This document shows, in pieces, positions 16,743 through 24,948 of a stretch of 64,000 nucleotides of DNA (positions are counted from its first letter, which is position 1; every line of letters begins with the position of its first letter). The stretch is from Paraburkholderia sp. DHOC27 (GTDB lineage Bacteria; Pseudomonadota; Gammaproteobacteria; Burkholderiales; Burkholderiaceae). The DNA lies in the NCBI RefSeq assembly GCF_003429005.1, contig NZ_QVQV01000012.1, positions 118,189 to 182,188 of the forward strand, in the 5' to 3' direction. A program made the position numbers and the translations under genes. Below the pieces are notes generated by a model that was given only the letters and a program-made list of their open reading frames with translations, was not told the DNA's origin and searched no databases.

Positions 16743-17555
16743 ATGGAACCGTTGAGCTTCGGAGACTGCGTCAAGAAAAGCTGGGGCAGCACATGGCAGG
16801 CCATCGTCCAGATGCCTGCCATCGTGCTTGGAGCATGCGTGGTATTCGCGTGCGTCACCATGCTGTCTGATTCATTTCAGCATACGCCTGCCGAGGCCGC
16901 TCACCTCAGCGCGTCCACCCTGATCAGCCATTCACTCATCAGAATGGCCCTGTCGATTCTCAACTTCGTCGTGTCGAGCAGCCTGATCATCAAGATCCAC
17001 CGGTTCGTTCTACTCGGCGAGGGAAGTCAGCCCCTCGTACCGTTGGGTGGCAAACCACTTGGCCGCTACCTGCTCGTGTCGCTGTGTCTCGCGTTGCTGG
17101 CGGGATTGCTCGCGGTGGCCCTGGTCCTCCTGCTCCACCAGGTCAATTCGACGCACGTCTTCCTCGTCCTTGTGCCGTTGTCGCTTGTCTACATCTTCGT
17201 GGCGGTACGGCTCGGTCTGCTGTATCCGGCGTTGGCGCTCGGCGCGGGCCTGAAGTTGCGCGCGGCGTGGAACGACAGCCGCGGTCACTTCTGGAGTATG
17301 TGGTGGGTCGGTGTCGTGGTGGCGCTGCCAGTCATAGCGGTCTGGCTCATCTGGTTCTTCGCCGTGACGCTCGCACGGCCCGTCATGCTGACAGCCGAAG
17401 GACAAGCCTCACCGGCATTTGCGATCGGACTTGCTGTCGTCAACACGTTGATCATCGTGCTGGTATCAGCAGCGGCGTCGTGGCTCTACCGGCGCTACGC
17501 AAAGCAGTTGCGTGACGAGGTGGGCCCCGGAGTCGGCCCTACGGCTGCGCTTTAA
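16743..17555 (+). CDS. uncharacterised integral membrane protein
   Basis: A 270-residue protein with about six hydrophobic segments: near residues 20-45, 60-85, 105-130, 133-160, 180-205 and 215-245. The N-terminal MEPLSFGDCVKKSWGSTWQAI and the repeated pattern of long helices resemble the loose class of YciC/GlpQ-membrane-domain-like proteins, but no diagnostic motif is visible. The short C-terminal tail is hydrophilic. It is monocistronic and converges on the hutC-type gene. Function unknown. Confidence 0.7.
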   Translation: MEPLSFGDCVKKSWGSTWQAIVQMPAIVLGACVVFACVTMLSDSFQHTPAEAAHLSASTLISHSLIRMALSILNFVVSSSLIIKIHRFVLLGEGSQPLVPLGGKPLGRYLLVSLCLALLAGLLAVALVLLLHQVNSTHVFLVLVPLSLVYIFVAVRLGLLYPALALGAGLKLRAAWNDSRGHFWSMWWVGVVVALPVIAVWLIWFFAVTLARPVMLTAEGQASPAFAIGLAVVNTLIIVLVSAAASWLYRRYAKQLRDEVGPGVGPTAAL

Positions 17556-17583
17556 GTTCGGCCCGGGGCACGCCGCCCAGACC

Positions 17584-18342
17584 TCAGACATTCCCCGCGA
17601 GGTGAAAGCGCGACGCCGGATGCCAGAGCTGCACCGACGTCGCCACTGTTTCGCCCACCCACGTGCGGCGCCACAGCAGCAGGCAAGGCTCGCCGATTTC
17701 CATCGAGAGATAGCGGCGCACATGGGCATCGGGTTTCTGTGCGTAGATGCGAAACTCCGCGCGCTGGATGGGCGCAAGACGCACCATGTAGTGATTCGGC
17801 GTCTCGACGCAAAAGTCCTGCTGCAGATACTCGGGAAACACCTTCGGATTGACGTAGCGATCTTCGTACTGGATCGGCTCGCCCTCTTCGCTATGCACGA
17901 TGCGTGAATGAAACGCCGGCCCGGCCGCGAGTCCGAGCGCATCGAGCGCCTGCGGATCGTCGCTTGGTTCGAGCGTCAGCACATGGGCCGAGTGCCGATG
18001 ACCGCGCGCGGCGATTTCGTCGGCAATGTTGCGAATCTCGAGTACCGTGGATTCGTAGCGTTGCGGCGCCACGTAGGTGCCGGAGCCCTGTACGCGGGTC
18101 AGCACGCGCTCGGCGGTCAGTTCGCGCAAGGCACGCGACACCGTCATCCGCGCGACGCTGAACTCCTTCACCAGTTCGGTCTCCGACGGAATCAAGCCGC
18201 CCGGTTTCCAGTCCCCTTCCGCGATTCGCCTGAGCACATAGCGCTTGATCTGCTCGTAGGCGGGCATCGCCTTCGCGGGCGTCTCGCTGGCACTGCCCGC
18301 GGCCGATGCAGGGGCGTTTGCCAGTGGCGCGTTCATATTCAT
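17584..18342 (-). CDS. hutC: GntR-family repressor, HutC subfamily
   Basis: A 252-residue regulator. The N-terminal winged helix spans about residues 30-95, with PSETELVKEFSVARMTVSRA as the recognition region, and a UTRA ligand domain follows (QYEDRYVNPKVFPEYL, then MEIGEPCLLLWRRTWVG). This layout is that of HutC, which represses histidine catabolism and is released by urocanate. I chose the start at 18342, preceded by GAGG; ATG alternatives lie at 18384 and 18336. It is the last gene of the importer/lyase-like cluster, and TTGwCTAGACA-type palindromes upstream of the importer are its likely targets. Because the lyase homologue lacks its cofactor triad, the inducer need not be urocanate. Confidence 0.85.
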   Translation of the reverse strand: MNMNAPLANAPASAAGSASETPAKAMPAYEQIKRYVLRRIAEGDWKPGGLIPSETELVKEFSVARMTVSRALRELTAERVLTRVQGSGTYVAPQRYESTVLEIRNIADEIAARGHRHSAHVLTLEPSDDPQALDALGLAAGPAFHSRIVHSEEGEPIQYEDRYVNPKVFPEYLQQDFCVETPNHYMVRLAPIQRAEFRIYAQKPDAHVRRYLSMEIGEPCLLLWRRTWVGETVATSVQLWHPASRFHLAGNV

Positions 18343-18466
18343 ATTCACGTCGACCTCGTGGGTGGTACGCAATATTTCCGGCACGCCGGCGGATGGGCCG
18401 GAGCGCCAGTTCGTGAGCCACCTCGCGCGTCACGCGAGCGCGGCTGATTGAGCGCCGGGTGCCGCA

Positions 18467-20092
18467 TCACGCAGCCGATTGCTGCTCGTTCGCAGCGGCA
18501 TCGTGCGCACCGGCTGTCAGATGCAAGGTGGGATCGAGCGGTGCATAGGCCGCCTCCCCCGCTGGCCCGGCTGTCACAGGCCGCATCTTACCTGGATTGG
18601 GCAGCAACGGCGGTGCCGAATCCGCAATCATGCGAAACGCGATGGCCATATCTTCCGCCAGCGGCCGGTCGTCACGATAGGTCGGCACCACGCGGCGCAC
18701 GCTGCGCCATAGCGAATCGGTATAAGGGGCACGCGGCATGTCGCCGGTTTGCAGATCGTAAGCCTGAGCCGCGGCGAGCAGTTCAATGGCGACGATCCGG
18801 CCAGCGTTGTCCACGATCTCCAGCGCCTTGAGCGCGGCCGGCGTCGCGTGGCACAGATGGTCCTCCTGCAAGCCGGAGGTGATGCCGCCGTCGAGACTCG
18901 CCGGCATCGCCAGACGCCGGTTCTGCGCCACCAGCGAAGCGGCCGTGTACTGCGCGATCATGAAGCCGGAGCAGGTGCCGCCGGGTTCGGCGAGAAACGC
19001 TGGCAAGCCGCTAACGAGCGGATTCACCAGCCGGTCGAGGCGCCGCTCGGCCATCGCCGCCACCTGGGCGATGGCGGTGGCGAGGCTATCCATCGCCAGA
19101 GCAATCGAGGCGCCCACCGCATGCGCCTGCGAATACACGCGCGGCTCTTCGGGCGTGCCGGCGACGATCGGGTTATCGGTAATCGAAGCCAGTTCGCGAT
19201 TGACCACTTGCGCGGTCGCGCTCAGCACATCACGCGCGGCGCCGTGCACGTGCGGAATGGTCCGCATGCTGAGCGGATCCTGGGTGCGCTGGCCGACCAC
19301 GGCGGCGAGAATCCCGCTGTCCGCGAGCGCGCCACGCATTCTTGCGCCCACCAGGTTCAGTCCGTCCGAGACGCGCAAGGCAAGCGACTCGGGATCGAAC
19401 GCGGCGAGCTGGCCGTGCAGGTTCTCGAAGCTCATGGCCGCGACGGCATCGGTCCAGTCGAGCAGGCGTTCGGCGCGCGCCAGCGCCAGGGCGGCAAGGC
19501 CGGTGACGCACGGCGTACCGTTGATCAGACTGAGGCCTTCCTTGGCTTCGAGCACCAGCGGTTCGAGGCCGAGCCGCTGCAACGCCGCGCGGCCGCTGAT
19601 GCGCTCGCCGTGGTGACGTGCGTGCCCTTCGCCGATGCACACCAGCGCGATATGCGCCATATGGCTCAGATAGCCGACCGAACCGAAGGCCGGCACTTCA
19701 GGCAGGCAGTCGGCGTCGAGCAAAGCTACCAGCCGTTCGGCCACCGCGAGCCGGATGCCCGAGTGCCCATGCGCGAAGTTGTTGACCGCCGCGGCGATGA
19801 TGGCCCGTGTTTCCGCCACGCCGAGCGGCGCGCCGACGCCCACCGCGTGGCTCATCAGAATGTTGCGCGACAGCGCGCGCTGTTCGCTCGGCGAAACGAT
19901 CACATCGCACAGCGCGCCCACTCCCGTGTTCACGCCATAAGCGCGAATGCCGCGCTCGACGATCTGTTCCACGAGCACGTGCGCCGCGGCAATCCGCGCG
20001 CTCGCTTCCGGGGAGAGTTTGAGCGGTTCGCCGGCGGCAACCGCCGCAATCTGACGCCAGTCGAGAGGACGATCGGAACGGATAACGGCCAT
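18467..20092 (-). CDS. histidine/aromatic ammonia-lyase homologue lacking the MIO triad
   Basis: A 541-residue protein of the HAL/PAL fold. Conserved family landmarks are the catalytic-tyrosine loop AYGVNTGVG (Tyr52), SLINGTP (Asn191), QDPLSMR (Arg277), SITDNPIV and LQEDH (Glu410). In true lyases GSVG is followed by Ala-Ser-Gly, which cyclises to the electrophilic MIO cofactor. Here GSVG (137-140) runs straight into YLSHMAHIAL, an apparent three-residue deletion of Ala-Ser-Gly, with nearby SGGNFHxEP and QDxYS motifs also altered. Canonical deamination is therefore unlikely; a different reaction or a binding role is possible. It starts 8 bases after the importer ATPase stop and is probably co-transcribed with it. 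Confidence 0.85.
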   Translation of the reverse strand: MAVIRSDRPLDWRQIAAVAAGEPLKLSPEASARIAAAHVLVEQIVERGIRAYGVNTGVGALCDVIVSPSEQRALSRNILMSHAVGVGAPLGVAETRAIIAAAVNNFAHGHSGIRLAVAERLVALLDADCLPEVPAFGSVGYLSHMAHIALVCIGEGHARHHGERISGRAALQRLGLEPLVLEAKEGLSLINGTPCVTGLAALALARAERLLDWTDAVAAMSFENLHGQLAAFDPESLALRVSDGLNLVGARMRGALADSGILAAVVGQRTQDPLSMRTIPHVHGAARDVLSATAQVVNRELASITDNPIVAGTPEEPRVYSQAHAVGASIALAMDSLATAIAQVAAMAERRLDRLVNPLVSGLPAFLAEPGGTCSGFMIAQYTAASLVAQNRRLAMPASLDGGITSGLQEDHLCHATPAALKALEIVDNAGRIVAIELLAAAQAYDLQTGDMPRAPYTDSLWRSVRRVVPTYRDDRPLAEDMAIAFRMIADSAPPLLPNPGKMRPVTAGPAGEAAYAPLDPTLHLTAGAHDAAANEQQSAA

Positions 20093-20100
20093 GATCTTGC

Positions 20101-20892
20101 TCAATTCGTCGTGCGATGGTGGTGGCTGGAAACAAACTGCTTGAAGCGCTCTGACTTGAGCTCGCCGAATACTTCGTCGGGCGTGCCGTCCGCTTCCACC
20201 TCGCCTTGATGCAGGAACATCACGCGGTTCGACACGTGACGCGCGAAGCCCATCTCGTGCGTGACCACCAGCATGGTGCGGCCCTCTTCGGCAAGCGAGC
20301 GCATCACCCGCAGCACTTCGCCGACCAGTTCCGGATCGAGCGCCGAGGTGGGCTCGTCGAACAGCATGACTTTCGGATGCATGGCGAGCGCGCGCGCAAT
20401 CGCCACACGTTGCTGCTGGCCGCCAGAGAGATGCGCCGGATAGTGGCCGCGCTTTTCCGCGAGTCCCACCTTGGCGAGCAAGCCTTCGGCCTCCTCCACT
20501 GCTTCGGCGCGGCTGCGCTTTTGCACGCGCATCGGACCTTCGATCAGGTTCTCGAGCACCGTCATGTGCGACCACAGGTTGAAGTTCTGGAACACCATGC
20601 CGAGTTGCGAGCGCACGCGGTCCACCTGACGGCGGTCGCTCGGTTGCAGCTTGCCGTCGCCACGGCGCTTCATCTTGAGTTCCTCGCCTGCGAGCGCGAC
20701 CGTCCCGTCATCCGGCGTCTCCAGCAGGTTCAGGCAACGCAGAAACGTGCTCTTGCCCGAGCCGCTTGCGCCGAGAATCGAGATCACGTCGCCCTGATGA
20801 GCGTCGAGCGAAATGCCCTTCAGCACGTGATGGTCGCCGAACGACTTGTGAATGTTCCTGACCGACAATGCAACGGGTGCCGTAGCGTTCAT
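20101..20892 (-). CDS. polar amino acid ABC importer, ATP-binding subunit
   Basis: A 263-residue ABC ATPase of the HisP/GlnQ class. Walker A is GASGSGKST, the Q-loop is MVFQNFNLW, the signature is LSGGQQQRVAIARAL and Walker B is VMLFDEPTSALD, followed by the switch histidine in VVTHEM. The HMTVLENLIEGP segment is typical of histidine/lysine/arginine importers. It energises uptake through the two permeases encoded upstream. The gene order binding protein, two permeases, ATPase is complete, and the lyase-like gene follows directly. Confidence 0.93.
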   Translation of the reverse strand: MNATAPVALSVRNIHKSFGDHHVLKGISLDAHQGDVISILGASGSGKSTFLRCLNLLETPDDGTVALAGEELKMKRRGDGKLQPSDRRQVDRVRSQLGMVFQNFNLWSHMTVLENLIEGPMRVQKRSRAEAVEEAEGLLAKVGLAEKRGHYPAHLSGGQQQRVAIARALAMHPKVMLFDEPTSALDPELVGEVLRVMRSLAEEGRTMLVVTHEMGFARHVSNRVMFLHQGEVEADGTPDEVFGELKSERFKQFVSSHHHRTTN

Positions 20893-20943
20893 GTGATTCT
20901 CCAGAATGTGCAGAAGGCCTGAGAGGTCCGGGATAGCAGCCGC

Positions 20944-21696
20944 TCAGGGCGCGGCACGACGGGCTTCGGTGGTGGCGGAAACCGCGCGTTCTTTCGGCGC
21001 GACCGGCGCGGCGCGCAGATGGCGCGACAGACGCACTTCGAGCAGACCGAGCAGACGCACGATGACGAAATTCAGGAACAGGTAGATGAGTGCCGCGCAG
21101 ATAAACACTTCAGTAGTCCGATAGGTCTGCTGGATGATCTGCTGCGCGACGCCCGTCACTTCCCACACGGTGACGAGGCTCGCGAGTGCCGTGGATTTGA
21201 CGAGCAACACCGCTTCGGTCGAATACGCCGGCAGGCACTGGCGCAACGCGATCGGCCCGATCACGCGGCGCAGCAGTGCGAAACCCGACAGGCCGATTGA
21301 ATAGCCGGCCTCGATCTGACCGACCGGCACGGCCATCAGACCGCCGCGAATGATTTCCGCGGTGTAGCCCGCGGTACAGAGCGCGAGCGACAACACTGCG
21401 CACATATAGGGCTCGCGCAGCACGGGCCACAGAAAGCTCTCGCGGATCACGCCGAACTGGCCCAGCCCGTAGTACACGAGGAACATCTGGATCAAGAGCG
21501 GCGAGCCGCGAAACACGAGGATGTAGGCGCGCGCGAAGCGGTTCGGCAACCAGTGCGGCGACACGCGCATCGTGACGATCACGAGCGATAGCAGCCCACC
21601 CAGTACCAGCGAACAGAAGAACAGGCCGAGTGTGGTCGGCACGGCGGCCAGCAACTGGCGCAGCGTGTCGAACAGAAAATCGTAGTCGATATGCAT
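20944..21696 (-). CDS. polar amino acid ABC importer, permease (HisM-like)
   Basis: A 250-residue inner-membrane permease with about five transmembrane segments. The EAA-type cytoplasmic loop coupling to the ATPase is IEAGYSIGLSGFALLRRVIGP, and the N-terminal FRGSPLLIQMFLVYYGLGQ is characteristic of the HisMQ family. It pairs with the permease encoded just upstream to form the translocation pore. Spacing to that gene is 16 bases and to the ATPase gene 51 bases, consistent with one operon. Confidence 0.92.
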   Translation of the reverse strand: MHIDYDFLFDTLRQLLAAVPTTLGLFFCSLVLGGLLSLVIVTMRVSPHWLPNRFARAYILVFRGSPLLIQMFLVYYGLGQFGVIRESFLWPVLREPYMCAVLSLALCTAGYTAEIIRGGLMAVPVGQIEAGYSIGLSGFALLRRVIGPIALRQCLPAYSTEAVLLVKSTALASLVTVWEVTGVAQQIIQQTYRTTEVFICAALIYLFLNFVIVRLLGLLEVRLSRHLRAAPVAPKERAVSATTEARRAAP

Positions 21697-21712
21697 GGTG
21701 GAACCTCGCTCG

Positions 21713-22435
21713 TCAGTTGCGCGCGAAATTGCGGCGGAAGGAGCGGCCCACGCGCGCTTCGGCGTGGTTGAAAATGCGGTTGGAGATGCTCGTCATCAGC
21801 AGATACAACGCGCCGCCCACCACGAAGAAGGTGAAATACTGGTGCGTCGACCCGGCGGCCACCTGGCTCACGCGCAACAATTCCGCGAGCCCCGTGACCG
21901 AGATCAGCGCCGAGTCTTTCAGGCTCAGTTGCCACACGTTGCCGATGCCCGGCAGCGCGAAACGCAGCACTTGCGGGATCAGGATGCGGCGCGCCGTGGT
22001 GAGCGTGGACATGCCGATTGAACGCGCGGCTTCCAGTTCACCGCGCGACACGGCGAGCACTGCCGCACGGTAGACCTCGGCCTGATAGGCGCCTGAGATC
22101 ATGCCCACGGCAAGCGCGCCGATCACGAAGGGCGGCACGCCCACGAAGCCATCGGCGCCGAACCACTGGCCCACCGTGGTGACGAGCGTCGAGCCGCCGA
22201 AATAGAACAGGTAAATGACGAGGAGTTCGGGCACGCCGCGAAACACGGTCGTATAGAAATCGCCGATCACACGCAGCGTACGCCAGCGCGACAGTTTCGC
22301 CGCCGCCACCAGCCCGCCGAACACCGCACCCACGGCGAGCGCCGCGAGCGTCAGCGCGACGGTCATCAAGGCGGCCAGCAGCAGCACGCCGCCCCAGCCG
22401 TCCGGCCCGAAGCCGAACATCCCGATCAGAGCCAT
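21713..22435 (-). CDS. polar amino acid ABC importer, permease (HisQ-like)
   Basis: A 240-residue HisQ-type permease. The family segment FRGVPELLVIYLFYFGG and the EAA loop RGELEAARSIGMSTLTTARR are present, with about five transmembrane helices. It forms a heterodimer with the HisM-like product. The gene lies 91 bases downstream of the binding-protein gene. Substrate preference, probably a basic amino acid such as histidine, lysine or arginine, is inferred from subunit similarity. Confidence 0.92.
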   Translation of the reverse strand: MALIGMFGFGPDGWGGVLLLAALMTVALTLAALAVGAVFGGLVAAAKLSRWRTLRVIGDFYTTVFRGVPELLVIYLFYFGGSTLVTTVGQWFGADGFVGVPPFVIGALAVGMISGAYQAEVYRAAVLAVSRGELEAARSIGMSTLTTARRILIPQVLRFALPGIGNVWQLSLKDSALISVTGLAELLRVSQVAAGSTHQYFTFFVVGGALYLLMTSISNRIFNHAEARVGRSFRRNFARN

Positions 22436-22526
22436 TTCCTACCCCTCATCCAAACGTTGCATCACACAGCCGGCGCTGCGCGGCGTTCGCCGCGCGCGCC
22501 CATCTCAAGCCGAATGGCCTGGATGC

Positions 22527-23387
22527 TCAAGGCGTGACGTCGGTCTTGAACCACTTTTCGGAGAGCTTCTTCACCGTGCCGTCGGCCAGCGCGGCGCTGA
22601 TCGCGGTGTCGAACTTCGCTTTCAGATCGGCGTCCTGCTTGCGGAATGCGAGGCCTTCACCCGGACCCCAGATCGGGCCGCCAATCTTCGGTCCGGCCAT
22701 CACGATGGAGGCCGTTTCCTTCTTGTCGGTGTTGGCCGCGTAGTAGGTCACGTCGTCGAACGAGGCGTCGATGCGGCCGTTGGCCAGATCCAGATCACGC
22801 TCCGGCGAGGTCTTGTACACGCGGATGGTGGCGACGTCCTTGAAGCCGTCGTTGATGAACTTCGTGTAGACCGTGCCCGACTGAATGCCGATGGTCTTGC
22901 CCTTCAGTTCCTTACGCAGCGAATCCACGGTCGGCTGGTCCGTCTTCGGATCGCCCGTCAGCTTGAGGACCGCGCTGGTGGGACCGGCCTTCGGCAGCAC
23001 CTTGGTGTCCGTCACCGCGAAGGTGGCCGGCGTGGCGGCGTAAGGACGCGAGAAAGCGATGATCTTTTCGCGCTCAGGCGTGATGGAGATGGCATCCATC
23101 AGCACGTCGAACTTGCCTGCCTGCAAACCGGGAATCATGCCGTCCCAGTCTTGCGCGACCAGGTTGCATTGCAACTGGATGCGCGCACACAGGTTCGCCA
23201 CCAGTTCCGGCTCGAAGCCACCCAGCTTGCCGCCGGGCAGTGTCAGATTCCACGGTGCGTAACCGCCTTCCAAGGCGATCGTCACGGTTTTCCAGTCTTT
23301 TGCCTGTACCGGTGCTGCGAAAATGGTCGCGGCGCCGAGGACAGCGCCCATCAATGCCTTCGCCAACGTAGTGCGCTTTACCTTCAC
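22527..23387 (-). CDS. amino acid ABC importer, periplasmic binding protein
   Basis: A 286-residue secreted solute-binding protein of the lysine/arginine/ornithine/histidine class. A signal peptide covers about residues 1-30 (KALMGAVLGAATIFAAPVQA). The mature domain begins with IALEGGYAPWNLTLPGGKLGGFEPEL, and QDWDGMIPGLQAGKFDVLM is the classic ligand-binding segment. The start is GTG at 23385-23387, with AAGGAG 7 bases upstream; a longer frame to 23465 has a poor site. It heads the operon and follows two HutC-type palindromes. Confidence 0.92.
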   Translation of the reverse strand: MKVKRTTLAKALMGAVLGAATIFAAPVQAKDWKTVTIALEGGYAPWNLTLPGGKLGGFEPELVANLCARIQLQCNLVAQDWDGMIPGLQAGKFDVLMDAISITPEREKIIAFSRPYAATPATFAVTDTKVLPKAGPTSAVLKLTGDPKTDQPTVDSLRKELKGKTIGIQSGTVYTKFINDGFKDVATIRVYKTSPERDLDLANGRIDASFDDVTYYAANTDKKETASIVMAGPKIGGPIWGPGEGLAFRKQDADLKAKFDTAISAALADGTVKKLSEKWFKTDVTP

Positions 23388-23453
23388 GTGGAAACTCCTT
23401 TGATTGAGGAAATGCCATCCTGCACGCCGAGCGATTTTGCTCACTCGTCTGAA

Positions 23454-23465
23454 TTGACTAGACAA
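23454..23465 (-). promoter_or_regulatory. HutC-type operator candidate, promoter-proximal
   Basis: TTGACTAGACAA is palindromic except at one symmetric pair, and lies 67 bases upstream of the binding-protein start. It shares TTGwCTAGACA with a second site at 23614. HutC/YvoA-subfamily GntR regulators bind GTCTAGAC-cored palindromes, so the hutC product of this cluster is the likely ligand. Confidence 0.5.
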
Positions 23466-23613
23466 GTCTGCATGAGCAAAAAAATCGTCGCAAGCAAATT
23501 CTCAAAATATCGGGAAAACTCGGGGTAAGCCCTATCTATCAAGGCTTTCAAAGGAGTAACCCGCGCCGCTGACGCACACAGATGAAGCGCATTGCGTGCC
23601 AAGGCGGTGCATT

Positions 23614-23625
23614 TTGTCTAGACAG
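23614..23625 (-). promoter_or_regulatory. HutC-type operator candidate, promoter-distal
   Basis: TTGTCTAGACAG contains the perfect 10-bp palindrome TGTCTAGACA (23615-23624). It lies 227 bases upstream of the importer operon in the 428-base gap between 23388 and 23815, which holds no gene. Confidence 0.5.
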
Positions 23626-23815
23626 GTGCGCGCTCAGATGAGGCGAGACAGCCGGAACTGGCGGACCGTGCGAGAGGTGAAATCGAGGCACGGGAGACGG
23701 GCCGCTGACATGGCAGCAGACGCACCGGGTGCCCGGTTACGGGCGGCGGAAACTCGTTGAGTGGGCAACCGCGGTGATCGACCACGAGCCTGCCCGACCG
23801 CCCGCGGAAAATCCG

Positions 23816-24496
23816 TTACATACCGCCTTTGAGCGCCGAACTCGCCACCGACGGCACGCTGATGCCGTGACTCGACGCAAACTGCACCGCCTGGCTCAGC
23901 GTGGACATCAACGACTGCAACTGGCCCGGCGCGGATTGCGCGATATAGGACGCGGCCTGGGCGTTCTGCGGATTCATGCCGGACTGTAAGAGCGAACTCG
24001 GATTCATCTGCCCCGCGCCGCCCAGGCTCGACTTCAGGCTCGAGTACTGGCTCACGCCCTTGCCGAGCGAGGAAAGTCCGTCGGAGAAGGCCGCCTTGTC
24101 GACCGGCGTGGACGAGCCGCCGCTGCCGCTACGCGCCGCAAACGCCTGCGTGAGCGATTGGGAGACCGACTGCTGCGCACTGCCCACCTGGGTGAGCTGG
24201 CTGACCGAAGGCGTGCCGCCACTCAGCAGACCTTGCGCCTGTTGCGCCTGCCCGGCCGCGCTGCCGAGGCCCATCGCCGAGGCGAGGCTCGACTGCCCGC
24301 TCAGCACCTGCTGATTCGCGCCGACGTAGTTCTGCAGCAGCGACGACGCCCCGCCGGACGCGGCCGTGGCGCCATTGGCCGACGAGTCGCCGCCGCCAAT
24401 GCCGAGCTTCGGCAGACTGAGTTGCGCGTACGACACGCCGCTCGCCAGCAGACCTGCGCTGGCGAGCACTGAAAGAATGAGCTTGCGGTGATTCAT
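23816..24496 (-). CDS. exported Ser/Gly/Gln-rich protein of unknown function
   Basis: A 226-residue protein with a clear signal peptide (MNHRKLILSVLASAGLLASG, cleaved near residue 24). The mature part is low in charge and rich in Ser, Gly, Gln and Ala, with long amphipathic stretches (SSLLQNYVGANQQVLSGQ, QLQSLMSTLSQAVQFASS) and no cysteines. I recognise no domain. TCTCCT on the plus strand (AGGAGA in sense) sits 6 bases before the chosen ATG; an upstream extension to 24634 is unsupported. It has no partner gene on the same strand. Confidence 0.7.
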   Translation of the reverse strand: MNHRKLILSVLASAGLLASGVSYAQLSLPKLGIGGGDSSANGATAASGGASSLLQNYVGANQQVLSGQSSLASAMGLGSAAGQAQQAQGLLSGGTPSVSQLTQVGSAQQSVSQSLTQAFAARSGSGGSSTPVDKAAFSDGLSSLGKGVSQYSSLKSSLGGAGQMNPSSLLQSGMNPQNAQAASYIAQSAPGQLQSLMSTLSQAVQFASSHGISVPSVASSALKGGM

Positions 24497-24786
24497 GAGC
24501 GTCTCTCCTGACAATGACCTTGCGGGCAATCGTGCATGTAGACAGTGCATCCCGGATGGCGTTCGGGTAAAAGACGCCGAATGTCTACGCGGCCCGCCCG
24601 GTGGACGCCGCAAATTTCCGCACCCCTGATGCACCGACTAAACGCGCCCCGTCATTCACTTTAGTCTGAAGTTTGACGATTCGCGAACCCTGCTTATTCA
24701 TTACGTTTAGTTTAATTTTTATTTACGTTTTTTCTGTATCAAGCGCAATTCCGTAAAAAAGCGAATTACAGGGCAGTAATATTGTT

Positions 24787-24805
24787 GCGAATCGTTCTCA
24801 TTTGT
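24787..24805 (+). promoter_or_regulatory. Fur box upstream of the porin-EfeB-ferric ABC run
   Basis: GCGAATCGTTCTCATTTGT matches the 19-bp Fur consensus at about 10 positions and carries the GAATnnTTCTCATT core common in this group. It lies about 140 bases before the porin ATG, in a 452-base gap (24497-24948) that is strongly AT-rich from 24660 on and holds no gene. Confidence 0.6.
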
Positions 24806-24948
24806 ATTGACGCACCTATTCAGCATGCGTACGATCTTGGCATTACTGCATGAGGCGTCGCGAACCGCTGCGGTATCCGCAGGCATGCTGGCCATGAACG
24901 CTCACGCGAGTGGCCCGATCAGTCGATACAACACAAACAAGGATTTCG

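Noticed and set aside
20093..20575. Extension of the lyase-like gene upstream through the ATPase gene
   Set aside because: The extra 161 residues are the ATPase gene read in another frame; the ATG at 20092 gives the normal HAL N-terminus.
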